Below are positions 47,855-59,019 of a stretch of 64,000 bases of DNA, piece by piece. Below the pieces are notes generated by a model, which worked only from the letters and a program-made list of their open reading frames with translations, did not search any database and was not told the origin of the DNA. The DNA is from Bacillus sp. SD088 (GTDB lineage Bacteria > Bacillota > Bacilli > Bacillales > Bacillaceae_C). Position 1 is the first letter of the stretch. Each line of letters opens with the position of its first letter. Where the stretch lies: NCBI RefSeq assembly GCF_017355205.1, contig NZ_JADIJK010000013.1, forward strand, positions 62,001 through 126,000, in the 5' to 3' direction. Both the position numbers and the translations under genes were made by a program.

Positions 47855-49647
47855 TGGATACCTTTATACATCGTTTTATGCTAAGTACTTTGCTAGTTAC
47901 TTTGCTAATTATCACGATTCTTTTGCTTAAAAAGGGATTGAGCAAGCATCTTTCTATTAAAGTGCATTATAAAATTTGGTACTTTCTTTTCGTTCCCCTA
48001 ATGACTCCCTTTTTTCCGTGGGATTTTTTCAAACTTGGAGCAATCCCAGCGATTTTTACAAATATATTCACGCAAAATACATCGAATTCCCTTAAGCAAA
48101 AAAGTATGAGCGGGTCCACAATCTCTCAAGCAGAAAACAGTGATCTATTACGCGATTTTGCTATATCGGTGAATAGGTCAACTCCAGAATCTGTGTTCAC
48201 TATGGGGTTAATCGTTTGGGCGATTGGCATAGTTGTCTTAGCTGGATGGATTATCTATTCACATGGCCAAATCCGCAAAATTAAAAAGTCGGCCTCACTT
48301 ATAAGAGATCAAAAGATAAAGGATCTATTAGAAGAGTGTAAGGAGATTGTCGGGGTAAGAAGAGAGATCGCATTGCAGGAGACTTCAATGATCAATTCCC
48401 CGATTACCTTTGGGATGATAAAGCCATCTATCCTTTTGCCTTTACATGCTCAAAGGGAATTTTCATTGAATGAATTAAAATATGTTTTTTTACATGAATT
48501 AAGCCATCAAAAAAACAAAGATGTGCTCGTTAATAATCTGATGTTGGCCTTGCAAATCTTGTATTGGTTTAATCCATTTGTTTGGTATGCTTTAAAGCGG
48601 ATAAGAATCGATCGTGAATTAGCTTGCGATGCATCTGTGCTAAGTCTGATAGATGAAGACAACTATGTCGACTATGGGCATACAATTCTTCATTTTGCGA
48701 GAGGAAAACATGACCGTGTGTATGAACAATTTGTTCCAGGAATAGGAGGAACGAAAAAACAAATAAAACAGAGAATCATTAGCATTGCAAAGCATACTGA
48801 GGATTCACAATTATTGAGACGGAAAAGTATAGCCATTTGCATAGCCTTAGGTATGTTTGTGCTATGCCTGACACCCTTCACTAATGCTGTAGCCAGTTCT
48901 GATGTTTATGCATTCGATGAGGAAAAGGTTATATATGAAGATTTAGATCGTTATTTTCAAGGATTTAAAGGCAGCTTTGTTTTATATGATGCATCCGAAG
49001 ATCAATATCATATTTATAATCAGAAGATGAGTGAACAAAGGGTTTCTCCTAATAGCACCTATAAAATTTACTCAGCCTTATTTGCCTTAGAGTCAAATGT
49101 GATAACACCTGACAACAATGTACAGACTTGGGATGGTGAAGTTCACCCTTATCCAGAATGGAATCAAAACCATAACTTGGATACGGCCATAGGAAGTTCA
49201 GTGAACTGGTATTTCCAGAATCTTGATCAGAAAATGGGCAAAAAGCAATTACAACATTATGTTGATAAAATAATGTACGGAAATGAGAATCTCTCCGGGC
49301 AGCTGGATCAATATTGGATGGAATCTTCATTAAAAATTTCTCCAATTGAACAAGTGGAATTATTAGTTGCTTTACAAGAAAACCGCTTCGGTTTTAAAGA
49401 AGAAAACATTCAAGCCGTTAAGCAAGCAATCTCTATTGAGAAGAAAGCGCAGGGACAATTACATGGAAAAACAGGCACAGGTACGATTAATGGAATAGAT
49501 GTGAATGGTTGGTTTATTGGCTATATCGAAAAGAATCATCATTTTTATTATTTTGCTGTTAATATTCAAAATGATGGGGCAAACGGTAGTAAAGCAGCTG
49601 AGATCGCCAAGCACATTCTCCAGGATAAAAACATTTATTCGTATTAA
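47854..49647 (+). CDS. blaR1: BlaR1/MecR1-family beta-lactam sensor-transducer
   Basis: 597 aa. An N-terminal membrane metalloprotease domain (M56) with about four helices and the zinc motif HELSH (His214-His218), followed by RELACDASVL. The C-terminal extracellular sensor is a class D-like penicillin-binding domain: STYK (Ser401-Lys404), SVN (about 449) and GKTGTG. Acylation by a beta-lactam activates the protease, which inactivates BlaI. All catalytic residues are present, so it should work. Terminator follows. Confidence 0.95.
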   Translation: MDTFIHRFMLSTLLVTLLIITILLLKKGLSKHLSIKVHYKIWYFLFVPLMTPFFPWDFFKLGAIPAIFTNIFTQNTSNSLKQKSMSGSTISQAENSDLLRDFAISVNRSTPESVFTMGLIVWAIGIVVLAGWIIYSHGQIRKIKKSASLIRDQKIKDLLEECKEIVGVRREIALQETSMINSPITFGMIKPSILLPLHAQREFSLNELKYVFLHELSHQKNKDVLVNNLMLALQILYWFNPFVWYALKRIRIDRELACDASVLSLIDEDNYVDYGHTILHFARGKHDRVYEQFVPGIGGTKKQIKQRIISIAKHTEDSQLLRRKSIAICIALGMFVLCLTPFTNAVASSDVYAFDEEKVIYEDLDRYFQGFKGSFVLYDASEDQYHIYNQKMSEQRVSPNSTYKIYSALFALESNVITPDNNVQTWDGEVHPYPEWNQNHNLDTAIGSSVNWYFQNLDQKMGKKQLQHYVDKIMYGNENLSGQLDQYWMESSLKISPIEQVELLVALQENRFGFKEENIQAVKQAISIEKKAQGQLHGKTGTGTINGIDVNGWFIGYIEKNHHFYYFAVNIQNDGANGSKAAEIAKHILQDKNIYSY

Positions 49648-49682
49648 TGCTGTCTACCGATAACCCAGGAATGCCTAAACCA

Positions 49683-49720
49683 AAAAATCCCGGATTCTAA
49701 TATAGAATCTCGGGTTTTTT
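49683..49720. terminator. terminator at the end of the pbp-blaI-blaR1 unit
   Basis: CCCGGATTCTA and TAGAATCTCGGG (one mismatch) with A and T tracts on either side; serves blaR1 and probably also the convergent BCCT gene. Confidence 0.9.
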
Positions 49721-49724
49721 GTGT

Positions 49725-49765
49725 GCAGGAATTTATAAACTTCTGGCTTATAGGTAAATTGCAGT
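49725..49765. repeat. small repeat remnant (ATTATAAAATTCTTGGCTTG module)
   Basis: AGGAATTTATAAACTTCTGGC is a decayed version of AGGAAATTATAAAATTCTTGG found at 8.03, 19.7 and 42.0 kb. Confidence 0.35.
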
Positions 49766-49785
49766 TTTACACTTTCTTAGGTGCC

Positions 49786-51315
49786 TTATTTTGATGATTT
49801 TTCTGCTTTTGGTTCCCTTGGTCTTCGCACAAGTCCCAGCCTTTTTTTCTCACTGGCCAATGCCTTATAAAGCGAGAACATCATCAGGATCATGATAATA
49901 GAAAATGGTAAGGCCGCAATAATTAAAGCATTTTGTAATGCGTCCAAGCCACCACTATATAAGAGAATAGAGGCCATAGCCGCTGAGATAATTCCCCATG
50001 AAAGCTTAACAGTATTAGGTGGGGTAAGCGATCCATAAGTTGTTTGCATACCTAGTACAAAGGTTGCAGAGTCTGCCGATGTGATAAAAAAGATCGCAAC
50101 CAGAGCAATCCCGACAATTGACAAGACAATGGAAAATGGCATTTCATGAAAGACGGCAAATAACACTTCTTCTGTTGCAAATTGCGTTAAATCAATTGCT
50201 CCAATTTGCTGAACATCAATCGCTGCTGTACCGAATACAGCAAACCAAATAAAGCTGACGATAGCTGGAGCCAAAAGAACTCCAATGACAAATTCGCGAA
50301 TGGTACGACCCTTAGAAACCCTGGCAATAAATATACCAACGAAAGGTGACCAAGAGATCCACCAAGCCCAATAAAAGATGGTCCAGTCATTAATCCATTC
50401 TCGATGACTAGAATTCAAAGGGGCAATCCGAAAACTCATCTGAATTATGTTTTGCAAATAAAGTCCAATCGTATCTGTAAACATATTCAAAATTAATAAG
50501 GTAGGGCCAACGATAAAGACTAAAAGAAGCAATAGTACAGCTAAGATCATATTTGTATTGCTTAGGTACTTAATTCCTTTACTTAATCCGGACCAAGATG
50601 ATATCAAGAATAAGACGGTGACAATAGCAATAATGATAAACTGGATCGGAAAGGAAATGGGGACATTAAAAAGGTAAGAAAGTCCACCATTGATTTGGGC
50701 AGCCCCAAATCCTAATGTTGTGGATACACCAATCACCGTAGCTAGAACAGCAATAATATCAACCAATACGCCAATTCGGCCTCTCGCATACTTACCTAAA
50801 ATCGGTTCTAATGTGGCACTGATCAAACCTGGACGGTCTTTCCGGAAATTGAAGAAGGCAAGGCTTAATCCAACAAATGCGTAGATTGCCCATGCGTGAA
50901 TCCCCCAGTGAAAGAAAGTATAACGCATGGATTCCTTTAACGCTTCGTCTGTACCGGGTTCAGCAGTGGCTGAGTTAATGGCAAAATGGGAAATTGGCTC
51001 TGCTGCCCCCCAAAAGACTAAACCAATTCCCATTCCTGCACTAAAGAGCATGGCAAACCATGAGGTTCGGGAAAATTCAGGTCGATCATTCTGTTTCCCT
51101 AATCGAATTGTTCCGATAGGACTAAAAATAAGAAAGATACAAAAGAGGACAATTACGGAAACTAGGATTAAATAATACCAACCAAAACTACTTGTAATAA
51201 AATCTTTCACATTAGAGGTCATCGCTTCAAAGCTATCTGGTGCTGCAACTCCAAAAATAACTGCAATAACTAAGAAAGCAGCAGATATCCAAAATACATT
51301 CGAAATTTTATTCAT
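49786..51315 (-). CDS. BCCT-family betaine/choline transporter (OpuD-like)
   Basis: 509 aa from ATG 51315 (AAAGGAAAACGGC upstream; an in-frame start 33 bp earlier lacks a site). Twelve helices. The substrate/sodium helix reads [17 protein letters not shown], with GMGIG as in Na+-coupled glycine betaine transporters, not GMGID as in carnitine antiporters. The family signature [19 protein letters not shown] is complete. It imports betaine-type osmoprotectants. A large basic C-terminal tail (about residues 478-509) may sense osmolality. Confidence 0.94.
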   Translation of the reverse strand: MNKISNVFWISAAFLVIAVIFGVAAPDSFEAMTSNVKDFITSSFGWYYLILVSVIVLFCIFLIFSPIGTIRLGKQNDRPEFSRTSWFAMLFSAGMGIGLVFWGAAEPISHFAINSATAEPGTDEALKESMRYTFFHWGIHAWAIYAFVGLSLAFFNFRKDRPGLISATLEPILGKYARGRIGVLVDIIAVLATVIGVSTTLGFGAAQINGGLSYLFNVPISFPIQFIIIAIVTVLFLISSWSGLSKGIKYLSNTNMILAVLLLLLVFIVGPTLLILNMFTDTIGLYLQNIIQMSFRIAPLNSSHREWINDWTIFYWAWWISWSPFVGIFIARVSKGRTIREFVIGVLLAPAIVSFIWFAVFGTAAIDVQQIGAIDLTQFATEEVLFAVFHEMPFSIVLSIVGIALVAIFFITSADSATFVLGMQTTYGSLTPPNTVKLSWGIISAAMASILLYSGGLDALQNALIIAALPFSIIMILMMFSLYKALASEKKRLGLVRRPREPKAEKSSK

Positions 51316-51714
51316 GCCGTTTTCCTTTCTAATAACAAATTTTTTCATTTTTTTACCATATCAATGATCGTGACCTTTTTCAAATGTCTTGTTTATAGAG
51401 TGTGTTCCCAAAGGAGGATAAAATGAAACCCCAACCAGCGACCCCGTGATGCCAGTCACTTTATCTTTCCTCGTTAAACGATAATTCATTCAGGTTGAAT
51501 CCGAAAGGTAATGATGCAAAAGATAGCTGGTTTACATGTATGGTTCGAAGACAAATTCGTTTACATTGGGTCCTTTCATTAATACAATGAATATTGTAAA
51601 AATTTTTAAGGAAAGAGTTAAGAAATTGAAACATAGAGAAATATTGAGTAAAAATCATTACTCAGCAGTTGATTCACTTTTTTAAAAGATAAATAAAGTT
51701 TTCTTAAGATTGCT
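51316..51714. other. gene-poor intergenic stretch
   Basis: Holds the BCCT promoter region. A short stretch at 51419-51466 (AAATGAAACCCCAACCAGCG) vaguely recalls the type B repeat start, but no convincing gene or site was seen. Confidence 0.5.
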
Positions 51715-51930
51715 TCAAGGCTGGGCAGTTGTTGTCAGCTTCAGGAGCCATCGGATCAAGGCTCGCAGGAGCGAGTCCATCGGCGTTGCGACGTACAGGA
51801 TGTACTAGTGCAGACGAAGCGACAGGACGTCGCGTTTGGGTCTGCCGCCAGGATGGCACGTTTTTAGCCGTTCATCCTTATTAAGAAAGTTTGTAGGTCG
51901 CTAAACGGGCGCTTGCGCTTTTGTTTTGGA
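51715..51930. repeat. type A interspersed repeat with the 46-bp module
   Basis: GTCAGCTTCAGGAGCCATCG, then the module GCGACGT ... ACGTCGC (51788-51833, differing at one base from the 20.0-kb copy), GCCGCCAGGATGGCACG, AAGTTTGTAGGTCGCTAAAC and GGGCGCTTGCGCTTTTGTTT. From the module to the end it matches 20.0-20.14 kb nearly base for base. Confidence 0.87.
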
Positions 51931-51976
51931 GCAAGTGAATGGATGAGGAAAATAATACATAGGGAGAGTGATCATT

Positions 51977-52663
51977 ATGGGATTATTAACAAATCAAGTT
52001 GTCCTAGTGACAGGTGCAGGAACTGGCTTAGGAAGAGCAACAGCGATTCAAATGGCGGCCGAAGGAGCAGAAGTTGTATTAACCGGAAGACGTAAGGAAA
52101 AATTACAGGAAGTAGCAGAGGTTATTGGGCAGGCAGGGGGCCGATCGCTTGTATTCCCTGTGGATGTAACGAATCCAGAAGAGGTGAACACGCTGCGTGA
52201 TCAGTTAATCGCTCAAGTGGGTCGGATAGATGTGTTAATCAATAACGTCGGCGGGACTGGGGGATTCAGTGCAGTCCATGACATGACAGTTTCGTTATGG
52301 GATCATACGATTCGTCTCAACTTATCTAGCTCCTTCATTGTAACAAACGCATTTCTTCCGATAATGCGAAAGCAACAGTATGGTCGGATTGTGACCATTA
52401 CTTCTGCAATGGCTCATTATGAGTATGAAGGTTTTGGGGCTTATTCGGCTGCTAAAGCAGGTTTGGAAGGATTAATGCGCACAGTGGCGCTTGAAGAAAA
52501 GGAACATGGAATATTAGTGAACATGTTCGATCCAGGGAATTTGAAAACGGAGCAAAACCCTTATGGAGAAGGGGATCCAGCGACAGTTGTTGATGGAATT
52601 GTAAAATTGGCAGCTTTACCGGCAGATGGGGTCAATGGACAGGTTATCAAAGCGAGTGAATAA
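51977..52663 (+). CDS. short-chain dehydrogenase/reductase
   Basis: 228 aa from ATG 51977 (AGGGAG site 10 bp upstream; GTG 51968 is too close). TGAGTGLGRA, NNVGG, ITSAMAHYEYEGFGAYSAAK with catalytic Ser/Tyr/Lys. The Gly-rich cofactor motif GAGTGLG and the extra-short C-terminus are of the classical type; the substrate is unknown. It precedes the glp genes but a hairpin and promoter-like region intervene, so it is probably separate. Confidence 0.9.
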   Translation: MGLLTNQVVLVTGAGTGLGRATAIQMAAEGAEVVLTGRRKEKLQEVAEVIGQAGGRSLVFPVDVTNPEEVNTLRDQLIAQVGRIDVLINNVGGTGGFSAVHDMTVSLWDHTIRLNLSSSFIVTNAFLPIMRKQQYGRIVTITSAMAHYEYEGFGAYSAAKAGLEGLMRTVALEEKEHGILVNMFDPGNLKTEQNPYGEGDPATVVDGIVKLAALPADGVNGQVIKASE

Positions 52664-52740
52664 AATGGGGGATTTTATAATTTTCACCCATGCAAGTGAG
52701 GAAGAAATATGATAATCTAATAATAAGTTCATAAATGGTT

Positions 52741-52818
52741 GGAGATGCAGAGAGACCAAGCAGCACTATTGTCTAGTTTATAGTGTCTGTTTTGAGTCTC
52801 TTTTTTTGCATCTCCTTT
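52741..52818 (+). promoter_or_regulatory. GlpP-type antitermination leader of glpD
   Basis: Long leader hairpin: AGAGAC ... GTCTCT followed by TTTTTTT, enclosing CACTAT ... ATAGTG, flanked by GGAGATGCA / TGCATCTCC. In B. subtilis GlpP binds a similar leader terminator of glpD and lets transcription continue when glycerol 3-phosphate is present. A -10-like TGATAAT is near 52711. Confidence 0.75.
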
Positions 52819-52847
52819 TTTAGCACATTCGAAGGGGGAGAACTGTT

Positions 52848-54506
52848 ATGAAGGAATTTTCAGGTTTAAATAGAAAGGCTGTTTTTCAAGATATGGAGCA
52901 AGCCGAATTTGATATGCTTGTGATAGGTGGAGGAATAACTGGTGCGGGAATTGCTTTAGATGCGGCTACAAGAGGGTTGAAAGTAGCGCTTGTAGAAATG
53001 AATGATTTTGCCTCTGGTACATCAAGCCGATCCACGAAATTAGTGCATGGTGGGTTGCGTTATTTAAAGCAGTTTGAAATAAAAGAAGTGGCAGAGCTTG
53101 GAAAGGAACGAGCGATTGTTTATGAAAACGGTCCGCATGTCACGACACCAGAATGGATGCTGCTTCCTTTTCATACAGGAGGGACTTTTGGGAAATTCAC
53201 GACTTCTATTGGCTTGATGGTGTATGACTTTTTAGCTGGAGTGAAAAAGGCGGAAAGAAGAAAGATGCTTTCGGTTGATGAGACCTTAAATAAGGTCCCT
53301 TTTATTAAAAAGACTGGATTAAAGGGCAGTGGCTATTATGTCGAATATCGCACAGATGATGCCCGTCTCACGATCGAAGTCATGAAGGCAGCTGTGCAAA
53401 AAGGGGCAACAGTAATTAATTATGCGAAAGCAGACCAATTTGTTTATAATGACGAGGGCAAAGCGATTGGAGCCGAGGTGCAAGACCGTCTCAGTGAGAA
53501 AAGAGTACTAGTAAAGGCGAGTAAACTGGTTAATGCGGCAGGCCCATGGGTAGATGAACTGCGCGATATGGACGGATCTAAAACGGAAAAGCATTTGCGT
53601 TTGTCCAAAGGGGTGCATGTTGTTTTTGATGAAGCAATTTTTCCATTACATCAAGCTGTCTATTTTGATACACCTGATGGGCGAATGGTATTTGCGATCC
53701 CGCGTAATGGGAAAACATATGTAGGAACCACAGACACATTTTATGAAGGTGATCCTGCAGATATGCATGCGACTCAGGCAGATCGTGATTATCTGTTGAA
53801 GGCTATTCGCTATATGTTTTCTGACTTGGATATCGCAGACTCTCATATTGAATCTAGTTGGGCTGGCGTCAGGCCTTTAATTCACGAGGAAGGCAAAGCA
53901 CCGTCAGAAATATCTCGTAAAGATGAGATTTGGGAATCAAACAGTGGACTGATTACCATTGCTGGTGGAAAATTAACTGGATATCGGAAAATGGCAGAAA
54001 CAGTGGTTAACTTAGTTGTAAGCAAACTAAATCAACTAGGAGACAAGAGCTTTCCAGCCTGTCAAACAAGGAATCTTCCCATTTCAGGAGGAGACATAGG
54101 GGGCTCCGCCCATTTAGAGGCTTTTATTCAAGAAAAGAGTAAAAAAGCAGAAAGTTATGGATTGACACAGGAAGAAGGGCGTAAACTGGCGAAGTTATAT
54201 GGTACAAATGTAGATACTGTGTTTGACTATTTGCCAGAGCAACAAGGGGAATTACCTGTTACTATGCAGGCACAACTTTTATACGCGATTCATCATGAGA
54301 TGACGGTTCAACCAGTAGACTTCTTTATCCGAAGAACAGGCGAGCTATTATTTGACGTTGAGCTGGTCCAGCAGTGGAAAGATGCTGTGATCAAGGAGAT
54401 GGCTTCCCTGTTTCATTGGACTGAAGGGGAACGCAAAAGAGCTACGGAGGTATTAGAGCATGAATTGAAACAGGCGACTCGTGGAGCTGGCAGAGTAAGC
54501 GTCTAG
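52848..54506 (+). CDS. glpD: aerobic glycerol-3-phosphate dehydrogenase GlpD
   Basis: 552 aa. FAD-binding GGGITGAGIALDAATRG (about 27-43) and FASGTSSRSTKLVHGGLRYL (about 53-72), plus the C-terminal GlpD domain. It oxidises glycerol 3-phosphate to dihydroxyacetone phosphate at the inner face of the membrane, feeding quinones. First gene here of glpD-glpP-glpK; in B. subtilis the order is glpP-glpFK-glpD. The start is ATG with AAGGGGGAG upstream. Confidence 0.97.
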   Translation: MKEFSGLNRKAVFQDMEQAEFDMLVIGGGITGAGIALDAATRGLKVALVEMNDFASGTSSRSTKLVHGGLRYLKQFEIKEVAELGKERAIVYENGPHVTTPEWMLLPFHTGGTFGKFTTSIGLMVYDFLAGVKKAERRKMLSVDETLNKVPFIKKTGLKGSGYYVEYRTDDARLTIEVMKAAVQKGATVINYAKADQFVYNDEGKAIGAEVQDRLSEKRVLVKASKLVNAAGPWVDELRDMDGSKTEKHLRLSKGVHVVFDEAIFPLHQAVYFDTPDGRMVFAIPRNGKTYVGTTDTFYEGDPADMHATQADRDYLLKAIRYMFSDLDIADSHIESSWAGVRPLIHEEGKAPSEISRKDEIWESNSGLITIAGGKLTGYRKMAETVVNLVVSKLNQLGDKSFPACQTRNLPISGGDIGGSAHLEAFIQEKSKKAESYGLTQEEGRKLAKLYGTNVDTVFDYLPEQQGELPVTMQAQLLYAIHHEMTVQPVDFFIRRTGELLFDVELVQQWKDAVIKEMASLFHWTEGERKRATEVLEHELKQATRGAGRVSV

Positions 54507-54569
54507 AGGGAGAAATTCTCATCCTTCAATAAAGTTTTCTCATATCAATTGAAAGGAAGGGATACAATC

Positions 54570-56659
<2,090 letters not shown>

Positions 56660-56663
56660 GCTT

Positions 56664-56809
56664 AAAAGAGGCTGGGTATAACTTGTATTATCTTAGCGTA
56701 GGCTCCTGCGGGAAGTTAGAGCTCGGCAACCCCCCGAAAGGCGAAGTATATTTCCGGAGCGGGGGGTATGTACCCTAGTAGTTTCGCTTTTTCTCCCAGC
56801 CTCTTTTTT
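56664..56809. terminator. large AGAGGCTGGG hairpin element after glpK
   Basis: Outer arms AAAAGAGGCTGGG (56664-56676) and CCCAGCCTCTTTT (56795-56807) are perfect complements followed by TT. Between lie CCCCCCGAAAGGCGAAG and GGAGCGGGGGG, which pair as a second stem. Works as a terminator; the same left arm occurs at 28564. Such elements recur in Firmicute intergenic regions. Confidence 0.8.
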
Positions 56810-56951
56810 GATTTATAAAACTACAACATTCTAGCTTGTGAATAAGTTCAAATACTTTCTTTAAAAATAGTTTGTTCAATATTGCACAAACTTGATTGAT
56901 CGTATATATTAAAGATAAGGGGGATCCCCAGAAAAATGGAGGTGGAAAATA

Positions 56952-57710
56952 ATGAAATTAAAAGACAAAGTAGCTATCGTGACAGGTGCTGGATCAGGGA
57001 TGGGAAAGTCAATCGCACTTTTATATGCAAAAGAAGGAGCAAAAGTGGTTGCAAGTGATATAAACCCGGAAACGACACAAGCCGTTGTGAAAGAGATAGA
57101 GGAAGCCGGAGGACAAGCCCTCGCTGTTGTAGCGAACGTTGCGAAAGAGGAAGATATTCAAAACTTGGTGGATACGGCTGTAAAGGAATATGGGACAGTA
57201 GACATTTTGGTGAATAATGCAGGGATTATGGACAATTTCGTCCCAGCTGCAAACGTGACAGATGAATTATGGGAACGTGTCATGGCCATTAATACAACAG
57301 GTGTCATGAGAGCAACCCGCAAAGTCTTACCTATTTTTCAAGAAAAGAAAAGTGGCGTCATTATCAACAATGCCTCGATTGGAGGACTATATGGATCGAG
57401 AGCTGGTGCCGCATATACTGCTTCAAAACATGCTGCCATTGGGTTAACGAAAAATGTAGCTTTTCAATATGCAGAATACGGTATTCGTTGTAATGCCATT
57501 GCTCCTGGTGGGGTCGAAACAAATATAGGCTCAACGATTGATAACCCGGATCCATTTGGCATGAAAAAAGCAATGAGTGGAGCAGAGTTCAATCCAAAAA
57601 ACGGAAATCCGGAGGAAATTGCTACAATAGCTCTCTTTCTTGGATCAGATGACTCTAACTTTGTGAACGGTGTAGTCATTACTGCAGATGGTGGCTGGAC
57701 AGCTTATTAG
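56952..57710 (+). CDS. short-chain dehydrogenase/reductase
   Basis: 252 aa. TGAGSGMGKS (about 12-21), NNAG, catalytic Ser in NNASIGGLYG, YTASK, and a C-terminal GVVITADGGWTAY. Similar to FabG/glucose-dehydrogenase-type enzymes. An AATGGAGGTGG site precedes the ATG. Substrate unknown. Monocistronic, with a compound terminator after it. Confidence 0.92.
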   Translation: MKLKDKVAIVTGAGSGMGKSIALLYAKEGAKVVASDINPETTQAVVKEIEEAGGQALAVVANVAKEEDIQNLVDTAVKEYGTVDILVNNAGIMDNFVPAANVTDELWERVMAINTTGVMRATRKVLPIFQEKKSGVIINNASIGGLYGSRAGAAYTASKHAAIGLTKNVAFQYAEYGIRCNAIAPGGVETNIGSTIDNPDPFGMKKAMSGAEFNPKNGNPEEIATIALFLGSDDSNFVNGVVITADGGWTAY

Positions 57711-57753
57711 GAATCAGAAAGTTTGGATGAAGGACAATGAGTTTAAAAGGATC

Positions 57754-57815
57754 TAAAAAAAAGCGCGTAGCACACGGAACGTGTGACGAGACTAATCATC
57801 AGCTACTCGCTTTTT
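57754..57815. terminator. compound bidirectional terminator
   Basis: AAAAAGCGCGTAGC and GCTACTCGCTTTTT pair (one mismatch), with inner CACAC / GTGTG (57771-57785). Serves the convergent SDR and MgtC-like genes. Confidence 0.9.
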
Positions 57816-57836
57816 GTTGTGGAAAAATGAATGGAG

Positions 57837-58508
57837 TCACTCGAAATTGATAGACGTAACGCCATTCAATTTGTATAGTAGTTGGGTGATTTGATTGTCT
57901 TCCAATGGGTTTTTGGACTGTATTTTTAACTCTAAGATATATTTAGTGGTATGATCGATATTTTCCATTTTGACACGATAATCTTTAATCGCAAACTTGT
58001 GAAGAGTAAGATTTTCGATCACCATTTTGATACTATCTGTTGAGAGACACTCGACTGTTAGCTGGTATGCTTTAGGAATGGCAAATTTAAAAATGCGATT
58101 CAACAATTCTAATCCAACAAGAATTAAAATAGTTCCGAAGATACTTAATTCATACATACCAGCTCCAATCGCCATGCCAATACCAGCTGTTGCCCAAATA
58201 CCAGCGGCTGTCGTCAGTCCATAAATGGAACGACGTTGGACAAGAATCATGCCTGCTCCTAAAAAGCCAACTCCACTTACAATTTGAGCGGCAACACGAC
58301 TGGGGTCAAGGCCGATTCCTTCTTCATGCAAAATATCATTAAACCCATATTTCGAAATAATCATCATGACAGCGCTTCCTAGGGCAACTAAAAAATGAGT
58401 TCGCAATCCAGCCTCTTTAAATCTTTTTTCCCTCTCTAGTCCAACAACCGCACCCAGCACTCCGGCTACTAACACACGAATAAAAATTTCATAATTTCCA
58501 AGGGTCAT
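57837..58508 (-). CDS. MgtC/SapB-family membrane protein (YhiD-like)
   Basis: 223 aa. Four or five helices with GAVVGLEREKRFKEAGLRTHFLVALGS and QIVSGVGFLGAGMI, the MgtC signatures, followed by a C-terminal ACT-like domain (about 145-223). MgtC proteins are linked to magnesium or acid stress. No M-box riboswitch was recognised upstream. ATG 58508 has AGGAGG (CAGGAGGAAAAAC on the minus strand). Confidence 0.93.
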   Translation of the reverse strand: MTLGNYEIFIRVLVAGVLGAVVGLEREKRFKEAGLRTHFLVALGSAVMMIISKYGFNDILHEEGIGLDPSRVAAQIVSGVGFLGAGMILVQRRSIYGLTTAAGIWATAGIGMAIGAGMYELSIFGTILILVGLELLNRIFKFAIPKAYQLTVECLSTDSIKMVIENLTLHKFAIKDYRVKMENIDHTTKYILELKIQSKNPLEDNQITQLLYKLNGVTSINFE

Positions 58509-58540
58509 TGTTTTTCCTCCTGATGTTTACATTTTAAGAG

Positions 58541-58735
58541 GATATTCAAAAAGTCCGGTAAAAATGACACTGCGAGACAAATGATCTTCAACTAAGTACC
58601 GATACGTCCTGTGCAAGCTCGCCTCAGAATTTCGACGTACGATGTATTAGTGTCGGACGTTCACAATTAACGTCAGCGCTTTTAGCTGACTTTGTCCTTT
58701 TTATCCTCTTTTTTGAACATTCACTTTAAATAGAT
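58541..58735. repeat. interspersed repeat sharing a relative of the 46-bp module
   Basis: GGATATTCAAAAAGTCCGGTA at the left and CTTTTTATCCTCTTTTTTGAAC at the right are approximately inverted. The interior has TTCGACGTACGATGTATTAG, a diverged version of GCGACGTACAGGATGTACTAG. Fills most of the gap of 510 bp before the siderophore genes; the rest has no gene. Confidence 0.6.
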
Positions 58736-58912
58736 CTCCCGAAAAATGATTGAAAAAGAGAATAGAATAATCATAGCAAAATGACTATTCCATGAAAAGG
58801 GCAGATACCTAAATCGTTAAAAACATTTCGTGCCCCTACATATTAGAGATTTGAAATGTGAATAAGTTTTGACAAATTCTGGAGCGTGCTAGGCACCAAC
58901 ATAGGAGCACCA

Positions 58913-58977
58913 TTGACTTACTTTAAGATAGTGTTATAATGTAGTTGATTCATTGATAATGATTTTCAATGAGAATG
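58913..58977 (+). promoter_or_regulatory. Fur-controlled promoter of the YclNOP-type operon
   Basis: TTGACT (58913-58918), 16-bp spacer, TATAAT (58935-58940). A Fur-box-like TGATAAT-G-ATTTTCA (58954-58968, 14 of 15 with the 7-1-7 consensus) lies just after the start point, suited to iron-dependent repression. Confidence 0.85.
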
Positions 58978-59019
58978 AAGGAGAAAGATTAAGAAAATTT
59001 TGCTAGATCGGAGTTTCCT

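Noticed and set aside
51461-51658. 65-aa minus-strand ORF between BCCT and SDR genes
   Set aside because: No ribosome site, no recognisable pattern, A+T-rich intergenic DNA.
57837-59019. Possible M-box magnesium riboswitch upstream of the MgtC-like gene
   Set aside because: The upstream region is an interspersed repeat; none of the conserved M-box stems could be recognised.
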